A stretch of DNA of 64,000 nt from Streptomyces sp. BK340. Its GTDB lineage: Bacteria > Actinomycetota > Actinomycetes > Streptomycetales > Streptomycetaceae. Below, piece by piece: positions 43,788-51,391 of this stretch. Where the stretch lies: NCBI RefSeq assembly GCF_007827595.1, contig NZ_VISR01000008.1:1-64000 (forward strand). Reading direction: 5' to 3'. The notes under the pieces are model-generated. The model was given only the letters and a program-made list of their open reading frames with translations. It did no database searches and was not told where the DNA came from. Position 1 is the stretch's first letter. Each line of letters begins with the position of its first letter. Made by a program: the position numbers and the translations under genes.

Positions 43788-44105
43788 ATGCCCGTAGAAA
43801 GCCAGGAAGCAGAGAGGCAAGAAATTCTCGCACTCGTCACCCACATCATGGAGGACACCGTCGGCCTCGAACTGGACGACGACGTCGACCTGAACACGTC
43901 GATCGGCCCGGAGGGTCTCGGACTCGAGTCGATCGGCATTCTCGAGGTGACGGTTCACCTCGAACGGGAGTACAACATCGAGTTCTCCGACGAGGCGCTG
44001 GAGCTGCTGCTGAGCGGAACGCTCGGGGAGTTCATCGACGAGGTCGTCAGGCAGCGTTCGGCCGTGGCCGCCGGCGCGAACACGGAGAACAGTGGTTCCC
44101 GGTGA
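43788..44105 (+). CDS. Acyl/peptidyl carrier protein 1
   Basis: A 105-aa free-standing carrier protein. The phosphopantetheine site is GLGLESIGI with Ser48. Acidic helices (VGLELDDDVDLNTSIG, VHLEREYNIEFSDEALELLL) fit the four-helix carrier fold. It starts with AAGGAGG 8 bases upstream, the best ribosome site in the cluster. It overlaps carrier 2 by GTGA. One of the three carriers must hold the prolyl unit; which one cannot be settled by eye. Confidence 0.85.
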   Translation: MPVESQEAERQEILALVTHIMEDTVGLELDDDVDLNTSIGPEGLGLESIGILEVTVHLEREYNIEFSDEALELLLSGTLGEFIDEVVRQRSAVAAGANTENSGSR

Positions 44106-44362
44106 TCACATCGACCGACATCAGGAGGATCCTCGTCGACGGCAAGACGCTGGCCGGCGTGGAGGACGTCGAGGACGACTCGGAGATCCTGGTCGACTCC
44201 TTCTCACTCGCCTGGCTCGACCACAGTCTGCGCACCGACTTCGGCGTCGAACTCGACCTGCGGGAAGTCCGGGCCGAGGATTTCTCCAGCATCAACCGCA
44301 TCGCCGACTATGTCAACGCGTTGACCGAAGGGGCCGTCGCGACGTCAGGAGACGGCCGATGA
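44102..44362 (+). CDS. Acyl/peptidyl carrier protein 2
   Basis: An 86-aa carrier protein with the phosphopantetheine site VDSFSLAWL (Ser33), acidic residues on both sides and the C-terminal FSSINRIADYVNALTE helix. Two tandem, translationally coupled carriers are unusual and suggest separate substrates (for example starter and extender). It is coupled on both sides: GTGA with carrier 1 and ATGA with the ketosynthase. Confidence 0.82.
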   Translation: MITSTDIRRILVDGKTLAGVEDVEDDSEILVDSFSLAWLDHSLRTDFGVELDLREVRAEDFSSINRIADYVNALTEGAVATSGDGR

Positions 44363-45564
44363 CGGAATCCCAGCGCGTCGTCGTCACGGGTTTCGGCGTC
44401 TTCACCGCATTCGGTTTCGGGGAGAAGGCACTGCTCGACGGGGTGTTCTCGGGCCGTCCCGCATTCCGCGAAGTGGAACGGTTCGACATTTCGCCGTTCC
44501 GCTGCAGGTCCGCTGCCGTGTACGACGGCAGCGGACCGGAAATCCCCGAGGTGAGCTTCGCGGGCGACCCGCCGCCGCGTCAGCACGACGTCCTGGCCGC
44601 CTGCTCACGCGCCGCGATCGACATGGCCGGCATCGACCCGTCGAAGATCTCCGGCGTGCTCGTCGGCAGCCAGGGCGACTACCGCCCGATCACCCGGTAC
44701 TGGGGCTCGGTGGCCGCGGGAGCGGACACCGCCGACACGGCGTTCCTGAAGGACAGCGTGCCCGGCCAGCTCTCCCACGGCCTGGGCGAGGCCCTCGGCG
44801 TGGGGCCGCTGCGCATGACCTTCATCAACGCCTGTGTGGCCTCCGCCGACAGCATCATCCACGCCAGCCGCCTCATCAGCCGGGGGCGGGCCGACGCGAT
44901 GCTGTGCGGCGGGTCCTACCTGGTCGAGCGAGAGCTGTTCGCCAAGTTCGACTCGGCGCGCGCGTTCGCCAAGGACGGCCACGTCCGGCCGTTCTCCAAG
45001 GACCGGACCGGGCTGCTGCTCGGCGACGGAGCGGCGTGCCTGATGCTGGAGTCCGAGGCCGGCGCGCGGGCGCGGGGCGCCAACGTGCTCGCCCGGGTGG
45101 CCGGCTGGGGTATCTCCTCCGACGCCTACCACGCCAGCCGGCCGCACCCCGAAGGCCGCGGCACCGCGACCGCGATGGAGTCCGCGCTCCGCGTCGCGGG
45201 CCTCGGCCCCGACGCCGTGGACTACGTCAATGTGCACGGCACGGGCACCGCCTCCAACGACACCTCCGAAACCGCCGCGCTGCGCCGGGTGTTCGGGGAG
45301 CGGGCCGCGCACCTGCCCGCCAGCTCGACCAAGAGCACGACGGGACACACCCTCGAGGGCGCCGGGGCCGTGGAGGCCGTGATCACGCTGCTGGCCCTCA
45401 ACCACGGACTCGTCCCGCCCACGGCCAACTTCACCACGCCCGATCCCGCGCTCGACCTGGACTACGTCACCGACGGTCCCCGCCGCCGGAGTCTGCGACG
45501 CGCGATCTCGACCAACTCCGCCTTCGGCGGGGCCAACACGGCGCTGCTCCTGGAGCGAGCATGA
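44359..45564 (+). CDS. Beta-ketoacyl synthase (FabF-like), KS 1
   Basis: A 401-aa type II ketosynthase with an intact triad: Cys159 in INACVASADS, His293 in HGTGTASND and His about 330 in KSTTGHTLEGAG. FGGANTALLL is the usual C-terminal glycine motif. It performs decarboxylative Claisen condensation of malonyl-carrier onto an acyl starter. It overlaps the short partner protein downstream by ATGA, so the two probably form a heterodimer. Given the neighbouring prolyl-loading genes, this pair may take the prolyl- or pyrrolyl-derived starter (inference). Confidence 0.88.
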   Translation: MTESQRVVVTGFGVFTAFGFGEKALLDGVFSGRPAFREVERFDISPFRCRSAAVYDGSGPEIPEVSFAGDPPPRQHDVLAACSRAAIDMAGIDPSKISGVLVGSQGDYRPITRYWGSVAAGADTADTAFLKDSVPGQLSHGLGEALGVGPLRMTFINACVASADSIIHASRLISRGRADAMLCGGSYLVERELFAKFDSARAFAKDGHVRPFSKDRTGLLLGDGAACLMLESEAGARARGANVLARVAGWGISSDAYHASRPHPEGRGTATAMESALRVAGLGPDAVDYVNVHGTGTASNDTSETAALRRVFGERAAHLPASSTKSTTGHTLEGAGAVEAVITLLALNHGLVPPTANFTTPDPALDLDYVTDGPRRRSLRRAISTNSAFGGANTALLLERA

Positions 45565-46355
45565 TCGACACGCTTACCGAACGACTGCTGGTCTCCGAGG
45601 CGCTCGTCGTGCCGTCCGGCTTCACGGCCGGCGCCACCACGGTCGAGCCCGCCGAACCGGGCCGTGTGCCCGGCTTCGTGGAGTCGGCCTTCAGCCCGCT
45701 GATCAAGGCCGTCGTCGACCGCTGCCTGGCCGATGTCACGGGCGGCGAGACCTTCGGCGAGGAGGGCGCGCGCACCGGCCTGGTGCTGGCGACCCTCTTC
45801 GGCGACACGGTCACCGCCGATCTCGGGAGCAAGCTGCTGACGTCCGGGCGGGTGGCCAACCCGCTGCTGTTCTACCAATCGGTACCGACGACGATCCTCG
45901 GCGTGGTCGCCCGCGACTACGCGATCACAGGACCGACGACCTGCGTCGCCCTCCGCGGTGACCTGCGCGGCGAGGCCCTCGACCTCGTCGACATGATCCT
46001 CGACGACGGCATGGACCAGGTGCTCCTCATCGGCATCGACCTGGCGACCGAGTCCCGGCCGCTCAGCGCCCACGCACAGCTGACGGACGCCGGGCCGCAC
46101 ACCGACGTGGTACGGGTCGACACCGCCGTCGCGTTCCTGATACGCCGGGCCGACTCCTCGCCCGGGACGGAACCGGCCGCCGTCGCCCCCGTCGCCGATC
46201 AGCACCTGGCGGACTTCGGGAGCCTCGCCGGTCTCGTACAGCTCTACTTCACCGTGCGCGCGGAGCGTGCGGCGGCCGCCGCGGGGGCGGTCGCCGTGAA
46301 CGTCGGTTCCGCACTGGGCGAGCGCGAGCTGCGCCTGCTGTTGAGGGAGCCCTGA
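45561..46355 (+). CDS. Short KS-like partner (chain-length-factor-like, N-terminal half only)
   Basis: A 264-aa protein resembling only the N-terminal thiolase half of a ketosynthase (Ketoacyl-synt_2 type). Around GPTTCVALRGDLRGEALDLV there is a Cys near residue 124, but the His residues of the C-terminal half are absent. Similar short KS-like proteins occur beside ketosynthases in aryl-polyene clusters. It probably partners KS 1 and shapes chain length. It is not a frameshift product: the adenylation gene begins at its stop (TGATG), with no lost C-terminal half in other frames. Confidence 0.72.
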   Translation: MIDTLTERLLVSEALVVPSGFTAGATTVEPAEPGRVPGFVESAFSPLIKAVVDRCLADVTGGETFGEEGARTGLVLATLFGDTVTADLGSKLLTSGRVANPLLFYQSVPTTILGVVARDYAITGPTTCVALRGDLRGEALDLVDMILDDGMDQVLLIGIDLATESRPLSAHAQLTDAGPHTDVVRVDTAVAFLIRRADSSPGTEPAAVAPVADQHLADFGSLAGLVQLYFTVRAERAAAAAGAVAVNVGSALGERELRLLLREP

Positions 46356-47929
46356 TGACCGCAACAGCCGAGTCCACGACGACACACGCGGAAGAACGGC
46401 TGGACGGGCTGCTCGCCCGCGCCGCCCGGACGTACCCGGACCGGCCCGCCCTCGTGGACGGCGACCGCGCCTGGACGTACGCGGAACTCGACGACGCCGT
46501 GGCCCGCGTCGCCGGACGGCTCGCCGACGAGGGAGTGAAGCCCGGCGAGAGGATCGGCGTCTTCATCGCCAAGTCGGCCGAGGCCGTCATCGCCATCCAT
46601 GCGGGGCTGCGCGCCAAGGCGGTCGTGGCACCACTGGACGTCCGCAACCCCGTCGTCCGCACCGGCCGCATGCTGCGTCAGGGCGCCCTGACCCGGCTGC
46701 TCACCGTCGGCGCGTCCGAGAACATCGCCCGCAAGGCGGTGGCCGGCGACGAGATTCCCGGGACCGACGACCTCGGGGACGGCATCGGACTGCTGCGCAC
46801 ACGGGAGCGGACGCCGGCGGAGCCGCTTCCCGAGCCCGCGCGTGACGGCGGATACGTGCTCTTCACCTCGGGCAGCACCGGGGTCCCGAAGGGCGTGCTG
46901 CTGTCGCACGCCAACGTCGCGCACTTCGCCGTCTGGGCCGCCGCGGAGACGGGGCTGCGCCCCACCGACCGCATCGGGTCACAGGCCGCCCTGACCTTCG
47001 ACCTGAGCACGTTCGACCTGTTCTCCGCCGCCGCGGTCGGCGCGTGCACCGTACTGATGCCGGAACGGCTGAAGGCGTTCCCCGCCGATGTCGTCAACTG
47101 GCTCACCGAGCACCGGATCAGCGTGCTCTACGCGGTGCCGTCCCTGTACGTCAACATGCTCGAACGGGGCGGCCTCGGCGACGCCTTCCCGGCCGGCCTG
47201 CGGACCCTGCTCTACGCGGGCGAGCCCTTCCCGCCACGCTCGCTGGAGGCGTGTCTGCGCCTCGCCGCCGACCGGCCCGTCTACAACTTCTACGGGCCGA
47301 CGGAGACCAACGTCTGCACCTTCCTCCGGGTCCCGGCGACATGGACGGCGGAGCAGGAGGCCACCATAGGTTCGGCCGTTCCCGGCGACGTCGTGGACGT
47401 CTTCGACGAGACCGGGGAGCCCACGGCCGACCGGGGCGAGATCCACGTCGCCGGCGCGACGGTCTTCCTGGGCTACCTGGTGGACGGCGCACTGAACGAT
47501 CCGACCCGGCAGGTCCGCTTCGCCGACGGGGCCGTCCGCCGCGCCTATGCGACCGGAGACCTCGGCAGACGCACGAACGGCGGCGGACTCGTGCTGTGCG
47601 GCCGGAAGGACTCCCAGATCAAACGGCACGGCTACCGCATCGACATCGGCGAGATCGAGAGCGTGCTGCTCGACTCTCCCGGAATCCGGGCCGCCGCCGT
47701 CGTCGCCAAGACGGGCGAGAACGAGGGCGAGGTCTGGGCGTACGCGCAGGGCACGGTGTCCGAACGGGACGTCCTCGGGCTGCTGCGCACCCAACTCCCG
47801 CTGTACATGGTCCCCGACCGGGCCGTCGTGGTCGACACGCTCCCGCTCAACGCCCGCGGGAAGACCGACCGTCTGACGCTCGCGGCCGAGGCGCTGCCGC
47901 ACCCCTCGCCGCAGAAGGAGACACGATGA
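46355..47929 (+). CDS. L-prolyl-AMP ligase (free-standing adenylation enzyme)
   Basis: A 524-aa adenylation enzyme. It has A3 LFTSGSTGVPKG (about 169), A4 FDLSTFDLFSA, A5 YGPTETNVCT (about 313), A7 YATGDLG, A8 CGRKDSQIKRHGYRIDIGEI and Lys in NARGKTDR (about 500). Aligning by hand to the GrsA positions, I read the pocket as D-L-F-Y-L-A-F-V-C-K, close to the L-proline code of the RedM/CloN4 type (DLLYLALVCK as I recall it). It would load proline onto one of the free carriers. The adjacent dehydrogenase completes the classic pair for making pyrrole-2-carboxyl carrier. The two genes overlap by ATGA. Confidence 0.85.
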   Translation: MTATAESTTTHAEERLDGLLARAARTYPDRPALVDGDRAWTYAELDDAVARVAGRLADEGVKPGERIGVFIAKSAEAVIAIHAGLRAKAVVAPLDVRNPVVRTGRMLRQGALTRLLTVGASENIARKAVAGDEIPGTDDLGDGIGLLRTRERTPAEPLPEPARDGGYVLFTSGSTGVPKGVLLSHANVAHFAVWAAAETGLRPTDRIGSQAALTFDLSTFDLFSAAAVGACTVLMPERLKAFPADVVNWLTEHRISVLYAVPSLYVNMLERGGLGDAFPAGLRTLLYAGEPFPPRSLEACLRLAADRPVYNFYGPTETNVCTFLRVPATWTAEQEATIGSAVPGDVVDVFDETGEPTADRGEIHVAGATVFLGYLVDGALNDPTRQVRFADGAVRRAYATGDLGRRTNGGGLVLCGRKDSQIKRHGYRIDIGEIESVLLDSPGIRAAAVVAKTGENEGEVWAYAQGTVSERDVLGLLRTQLPLYMVPDRAVVVDTLPLNARGKTDRLTLAAEALPHPSPQKETR

Positions 47930-49113
47930 CGCTCCCCGACGACTTCGACAAGATCCTCGAGGCCGCCCACCAGGTCGGGCGGAAGCTGGAGCCGCTGGCT
48001 GCCGGCGTGGACGCCCGGACCGGCGACCTCCAGGAGCCCTACCGCCTCCTCGCCGAGGCCGGGTTCCTGACCCTGCTGGTGCCGCGCCGGGCGGGCGGTG
48101 CCGGGCTCGGGTTCGCCGACTACTGGCGGGTGCTGTCCGCCGTCGGCTTCCACAACGGCGCGGCCGCACTCGGGCTGAACATGCACAACGCGGTCATCGG
48201 CCCGCTGTGCGAGTCGGCGGACACCCCTCTTCCGCCGATGGCCGAGGAGTTCCGCACCTGGCTCTTCGACGAGGTGGTGGGCGGCCGCAAGATCTTCGCG
48301 TCCGCCGCGTCCGAGCCCGCCGGCGGAGCGAAGCTGCGCGGACTGCAGACCCGTTACCGGCGGACCGACGACGGCGAGGGGTTCGTGATCACGGGCGAGA
48401 AGTCGTTCGTGTCGCTGGCCGGCATCGCCGACTACTACGCGGTCCCCGCCCGGCCCGAGGACTCCGACGACCCGGGACGGATCTCGCACTTCCTGGTGAG
48501 CAAGGACGATCCCGGGGTCAGGTTCGGCGAGATCCACAACCTGACGGCGATGTACGGGACCAGCACCGCCAACATGACCCTGGACTCCGTCACCGTGCCC
48601 CGGTTCCGGCTGTTCCTCGGCATCGAGGGCCTGTCGCTGCCCAAGGTGATCCGCGAACCGCACTGGATGGTGGCCGGCTACACCGGTGCGTACCTGGGCA
48701 TCGCCGAGGCCGTGCAGCAGGCCGTCGTCGACCACGTGGCCGCCTCGCCCAAGAAGGCGCAGTCCGCCGTCGTCCAGCGCAGCATCGGGCTGAACGCCGC
48801 CCGCCTGCTCGCGGCCCGCACACTGGTCGAACGCGCCGGTGAGGCCGTCGACCTCGGCCGCGGCGGCGCCACGGCCAACACCCTGGTCCACGCCGCCAAG
48901 TACGCCGTGGCCGACCTCGGCCCGGAGCTGGCCCGCACCGCCGTCTCGCTGTGCGGCTCGGCCGCCGTGAGCCGCGCCAAGCCGATCGAGCGGCTGCTGC
49001 GCGAGCTCCAGTACGGGGCGGTGATGCCCGCCAAGCCGGAGGAGTGTCTGGAATACCTCGGCAAGGGCGCGCTGGGCGTCGACCTCCGCGACGAGAACTC
49101 GTTCTCCTGGTGA
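47926..49113 (+). CDS. Prolyl-carrier acyl-CoA-dehydrogenase-like oxidase
   Basis: A 395-aa FAD enzyme of the acyl-CoA dehydrogenase fold, the length of RedW/CloN3-type prolyl-carrier oxidases. It has FASAASEPAGGAKLRGLQT near the flavin, GFVITGEKSFVSLAG, YGTSTANMTLDSVTVP and a helical C-terminus with RAKPIERLLRELQYGAVMPA. Relatives oxidise carrier-bound proline by four electrons to pyrrole-2-carboxyl or by two electrons to a pyrroline. Which occurs here cannot be told by eye. It is coupled to the prolyl-AMP ligase by ATGA; AAGGAGA precedes the start. Confidence 0.83.
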   Translation: MTLPDDFDKILEAAHQVGRKLEPLAAGVDARTGDLQEPYRLLAEAGFLTLLVPRRAGGAGLGFADYWRVLSAVGFHNGAAALGLNMHNAVIGPLCESADTPLPPMAEEFRTWLFDEVVGGRKIFASAASEPAGGAKLRGLQTRYRRTDDGEGFVITGEKSFVSLAGIADYYAVPARPEDSDDPGRISHFLVSKDDPGVRFGEIHNLTAMYGTSTANMTLDSVTVPRFRLFLGIEGLSLPKVIREPHWMVAGYTGAYLGIAEAVQQAVVDHVAASPKKAQSAVVQRSIGLNAARLLAARTLVERAGEAVDLGRGGATANTLVHAAKYAVADLGPELARTAVSLCGSAAVSRAKPIERLLRELQYGAVMPAKPEECLEYLGKGALGVDLRDENSFSW

Positions 49114-49135
49114 ACCGAACGATTGGAGAGACCCC

Positions 49136-49564
49136 ATGACCGAGGACGGCCCGGTGTTCGAGCATCCCGTCCTGCCCCGCTTCTTCGAGATCGACCGCCA
49201 GGGCGTCATGTTCAACATGTGGTACCTGGCCCACGTCGACGAGGCGGTGGACGGCTTCTTCCTCGCGCGTGACCTGCCGTACTCCTCCTGGTCCGAGCTG
49301 GGCGTCGACGTGCACGTCGCCCACGTCGAGATCGACTGGAAGGCGGCCATCACCCTCACCGACCGGCCCAAGGTGCTGATGAGCACCGCACGGATCGGCA
49401 AGAAGAGCTTCACCCTGGACTTCGCCTTCACCCGCGACGACGAGATCACCGCCACCGGCTGCATCGTCTATGTCGCGGTGGCCACCGACGGATCGGGCAG
49501 CACGCTGCTGCCCCCTCGGCTGGTCGAGGCGCTGGGCGAGGCCGCACCGCTGCGGACCGCATGA
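49136..49564 (+). CDS. 4HBT-type hot-dog thioesterase
   Basis: A 142-aa single hot-dog domain of the 4-hydroxybenzoyl-CoA thioesterase type. FFEIDRQGVMFNMWYLAHVD carries the family Asp and the aromatic helix (about 17-36). It would release, edit or transfer acyl groups from a carrier. Small thioesterases of this kind also serve as product-releasing enzymes in pyrrole pathways. It lies 22 bases after the dehydrogenase stop and 22 bases before the ketoreductase. Confidence 0.8.
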   Translation: MTEDGPVFEHPVLPRFFEIDRQGVMFNMWYLAHVDEAVDGFFLARDLPYSSWSELGVDVHVAHVEIDWKAAITLTDRPKVLMSTARIGKKSFTLDFAFTRDDEITATGCIVYVAVATDGSGSTLLPPRLVEALGEAAPLRTA

Positions 49565-49589
49565 CAACCATCCTGATTCGGGGGCAATG

Positions 49590-50294
49590 ATGACGAGATC
49601 GGTATTGGTGACCGGCGGAAACCGGGGGATCGGCCTGGCCATCGCCCGGGAGATGGCCGCCGCCGGCGACGCCGTGGCCGTGACCTGTCGGTCGGGCGAG
49701 GCGCCGGACGGACTGTTCGGCGTGAAGTGCGACGTGACGAACGCCGAGGACGTGGACAGCGCCTTCGCCAAGGTCGAGGCGGAACACGGCCCCGTCGAGG
49801 TACTGGTGTCCAACGCCGGGATCACCCGGGACAAGATCCTCGCGGTGATGCGCGAAGAGGACTTCGACGCGGTGCTCGACGCCAACCTGAGGGGCGCGTA
49901 CCGGGTCGCGAAGCGCGCGGTGAAGAACATGATCCGGGCACGCTCCGGCAGGCTCGTCTTCGTCTCCTCGGTGGTCGCGTTCAACGGCCAGAGCGGCCAG
50001 TCCAACTACGCCGCCTCGAAGGCGGGACTGGTCGGATTCGCCCGCTCGCTCGCCCGGGAACTCGGCCGGCGGAACATCACCGTGAACGTGGTCGCGCCCG
50101 GGTTCGTCGACACCGACATGACCGCGGGACTCAGCGAGCAGATCAAGTCGGCCGCGAAGGAGCGCATCCCGCTCGGCCGCACCGCCTCGCCCGAGGAGGT
50201 CGCCAAGGTCGTGCGCTTCCTGGCCAGTGCGGACGCCGGCTACGTCACCGGAGCCGTCCTGCCGGTCGACGGCGGCCTGGCCATGGGACTCTGA
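49590..50294 (+). CDS. FabG-like 3-oxoacyl-carrier reductase
   Basis: A 234-aa short-chain dehydrogenase. It has the NADPH motif VTGGNRGIGLAIA (about 6-18), NNAG as SNAG, the catalytic Ser in VFVSSVVAF, YAASK (Tyr and Lys about 140-144) and VAPGFVDTDMT. It reduces beta-ketoacyl-carrier intermediates to beta-hydroxy forms. ATG codons at 49587 and 49590 are adjacent; the second is better spaced from GGGGG. It precedes the FabI-like gene by 15 bases, so ketoreduction and enoyl reduction are co-expressed. Confidence 0.88.
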   Translation: MTRSVLVTGGNRGIGLAIAREMAAAGDAVAVTCRSGEAPDGLFGVKCDVTNAEDVDSAFAKVEAEHGPVEVLVSNAGITRDKILAVMREEDFDAVLDANLRGAYRVAKRAVKNMIRARSGRLVFVSSVVAFNGQSGQSNYAASKAGLVGFARSLARELGRRNITVNVVAPGFVDTDMTAGLSEQIKSAAKERIPLGRTASPEEVAKVVRFLASADAGYVTGAVLPVDGGLAMGL

Positions 50295-50309
50295 GAGGGG
50301 AAGCCGTTC

Positions 50310-51086
50310 ATGGGAATCCTAGAGGGCAAGAGCATCCTGGTCACCGGGGTGCTCACCCAGGACTCCATAGCATTCCACGTAGCGAAGATCGCGCAGGAAC
50401 AAGGGGCGCAGGTCCTCCTCACCGCCTATCCCCGCCGCGGGCTGACCGAACGCATCGCCAGGCGTCTGCCCTCCGGGCCGGACGCCACGCCTCCCGTCAT
50501 CGAACTCGACGTCACGAACGCGACGCAGATGACGGAACTGCCGGACCGCGTACTCGAACACGTGCCCACGCTCGACGGTGTCGTGCACGCGATCGGAGCC
50601 GCTCCGCAGACGGCACTCGGCGGCAACTTCCTCAACACCTCCTGGGACGACGTGGGAGCGGCGATGCACGCCTCCACCTACTCCCTGAAGTCCCTGACCG
50701 TGGCCTGCCTCCCGCTGATGAAGAACGGCGGCTCGGTCGTGGGCCTGGACTTCGACGCCTCCCAGGCCTGGCCGCTCTACGACTGGATGGGCGTCGCCAA
50801 GGCGGGACTCGAGGCGTGCTCCCGCTACCTCGCGAGGTACGTCGGACCGCAGGGCGTACGCGTCAACCTGGTCGCGGCCGGGCCGCTGGACACCCCGGCC
50901 GCCAAGGGCATCCCCGGATTCCAGGAGGTGGCCGGCGTCTGGGGCGAGCGTGCCCCGCTGGGCTGGAACACCGCCGACCCCGTCCCGGCGGCCAAGGCCT
51001 GCGTGGCGCTGCTGTCGGACTGGTTCCCCTCGACCACCGGGGAGATCGTGCACGTCGACGGCGGCGTCAACATCATCGGCGTCTGA
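50310..51086 (+). CDS. FabI/InhA-like enoyl-carrier reductase
   Basis: A 258-aa enoyl reductase of the FabI class within the SDR fold. It has ILVTGVLTQDSIAFHVAKIA at the start, AIGAAPQTALGG, the FabI-type active site YDWMGVAKAGL (Tyr and Lys six residues apart) and NLVAAGPLDTPAAKGIPGF in the substrate loop. It would reduce enoyl intermediates to saturated chains. Its presence means that the chain is at least partly saturated, unlike polyene type II systems. A copy inside a cluster could also be a resistant target version if the product inhibits FabI (speculative). SD is AGAGGGGA. Confidence 0.86.
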   Translation: MGILEGKSILVTGVLTQDSIAFHVAKIAQEQGAQVLLTAYPRRGLTERIARRLPSGPDATPPVIELDVTNATQMTELPDRVLEHVPTLDGVVHAIGAAPQTALGGNFLNTSWDDVGAAMHASTYSLKSLTVACLPLMKNGGSVVGLDFDASQAWPLYDWMGVAKAGLEACSRYLARYVGPQGVRVNLVAAGPLDTPAAKGIPGFQEVAGVWGERAPLGWNTADPVPAAKACVALLSDWFPSTTGEIVHVDGGVNIIGV

Positions 51087-51148
51087 CCGGCCGGCACGCC
51101 CCACGCACTGCGTACCACCGACAACGCTCTACGGACAAGGAGACCGAC

Positions 51149-51391
51149 ATGGCAGAGATCACCGACGACATCCGGGAACGCGTGAAGAAGATCGTCTGCG
51201 ACATCCTCGAGGTCGAGCCCGCCGAACTGACCGAAACGACGGTGTACACCGAGGAGTTCGGCGCCGACTCGCTGGCGGTCATCGAGATCCTGACGGCCCT
51301 CGAGGACACCCTCGACGTCAGCATCGACCAGGCCGAGGCCCCGCGCATGGTGAGCCTGGCCGGCATCTACGACGTCCTGGCCGAGGCATGA
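51149..51391 (+). CDS. Acyl carrier protein 3
   Basis: An 80-aa acyl carrier protein with the standard FGADSLAVIEI site (Ser41) and the regular helix pattern (VKKIVCDILEVEPAELTETT, then EDTLDVSIDQAEAPRM). It is the most FAS/PKS-like of the three carriers and is coupled to KS 2 by ATGA, so it is probably the extension carrier of the second ketosynthase. AAGGAGA precedes its start. Confidence 0.88.
   Translation: MAEITDDIRERVKKIVCDILEVEPAELTETTVYTEEFGADSLAVIEILTALEDTLDVSIDQAEAPRMVSLAGIYDVLAEA

Noticed and set aside
45561..46355. Short KS partner as a frameshifted full-length ketosynthase
   Set aside because: The next gene starts at its stop codon and no C-terminal KS motifs occur in the other frames.
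46355..49113. Terminal-alkyne (JamABC-like) interpretation of AMP ligase, desaturase and carrier
   Set aside because: The ligase pocket and its coupled dehydrogenase fit proline loading better than fatty-acyl activation, and the desaturase is separated by seven genes.
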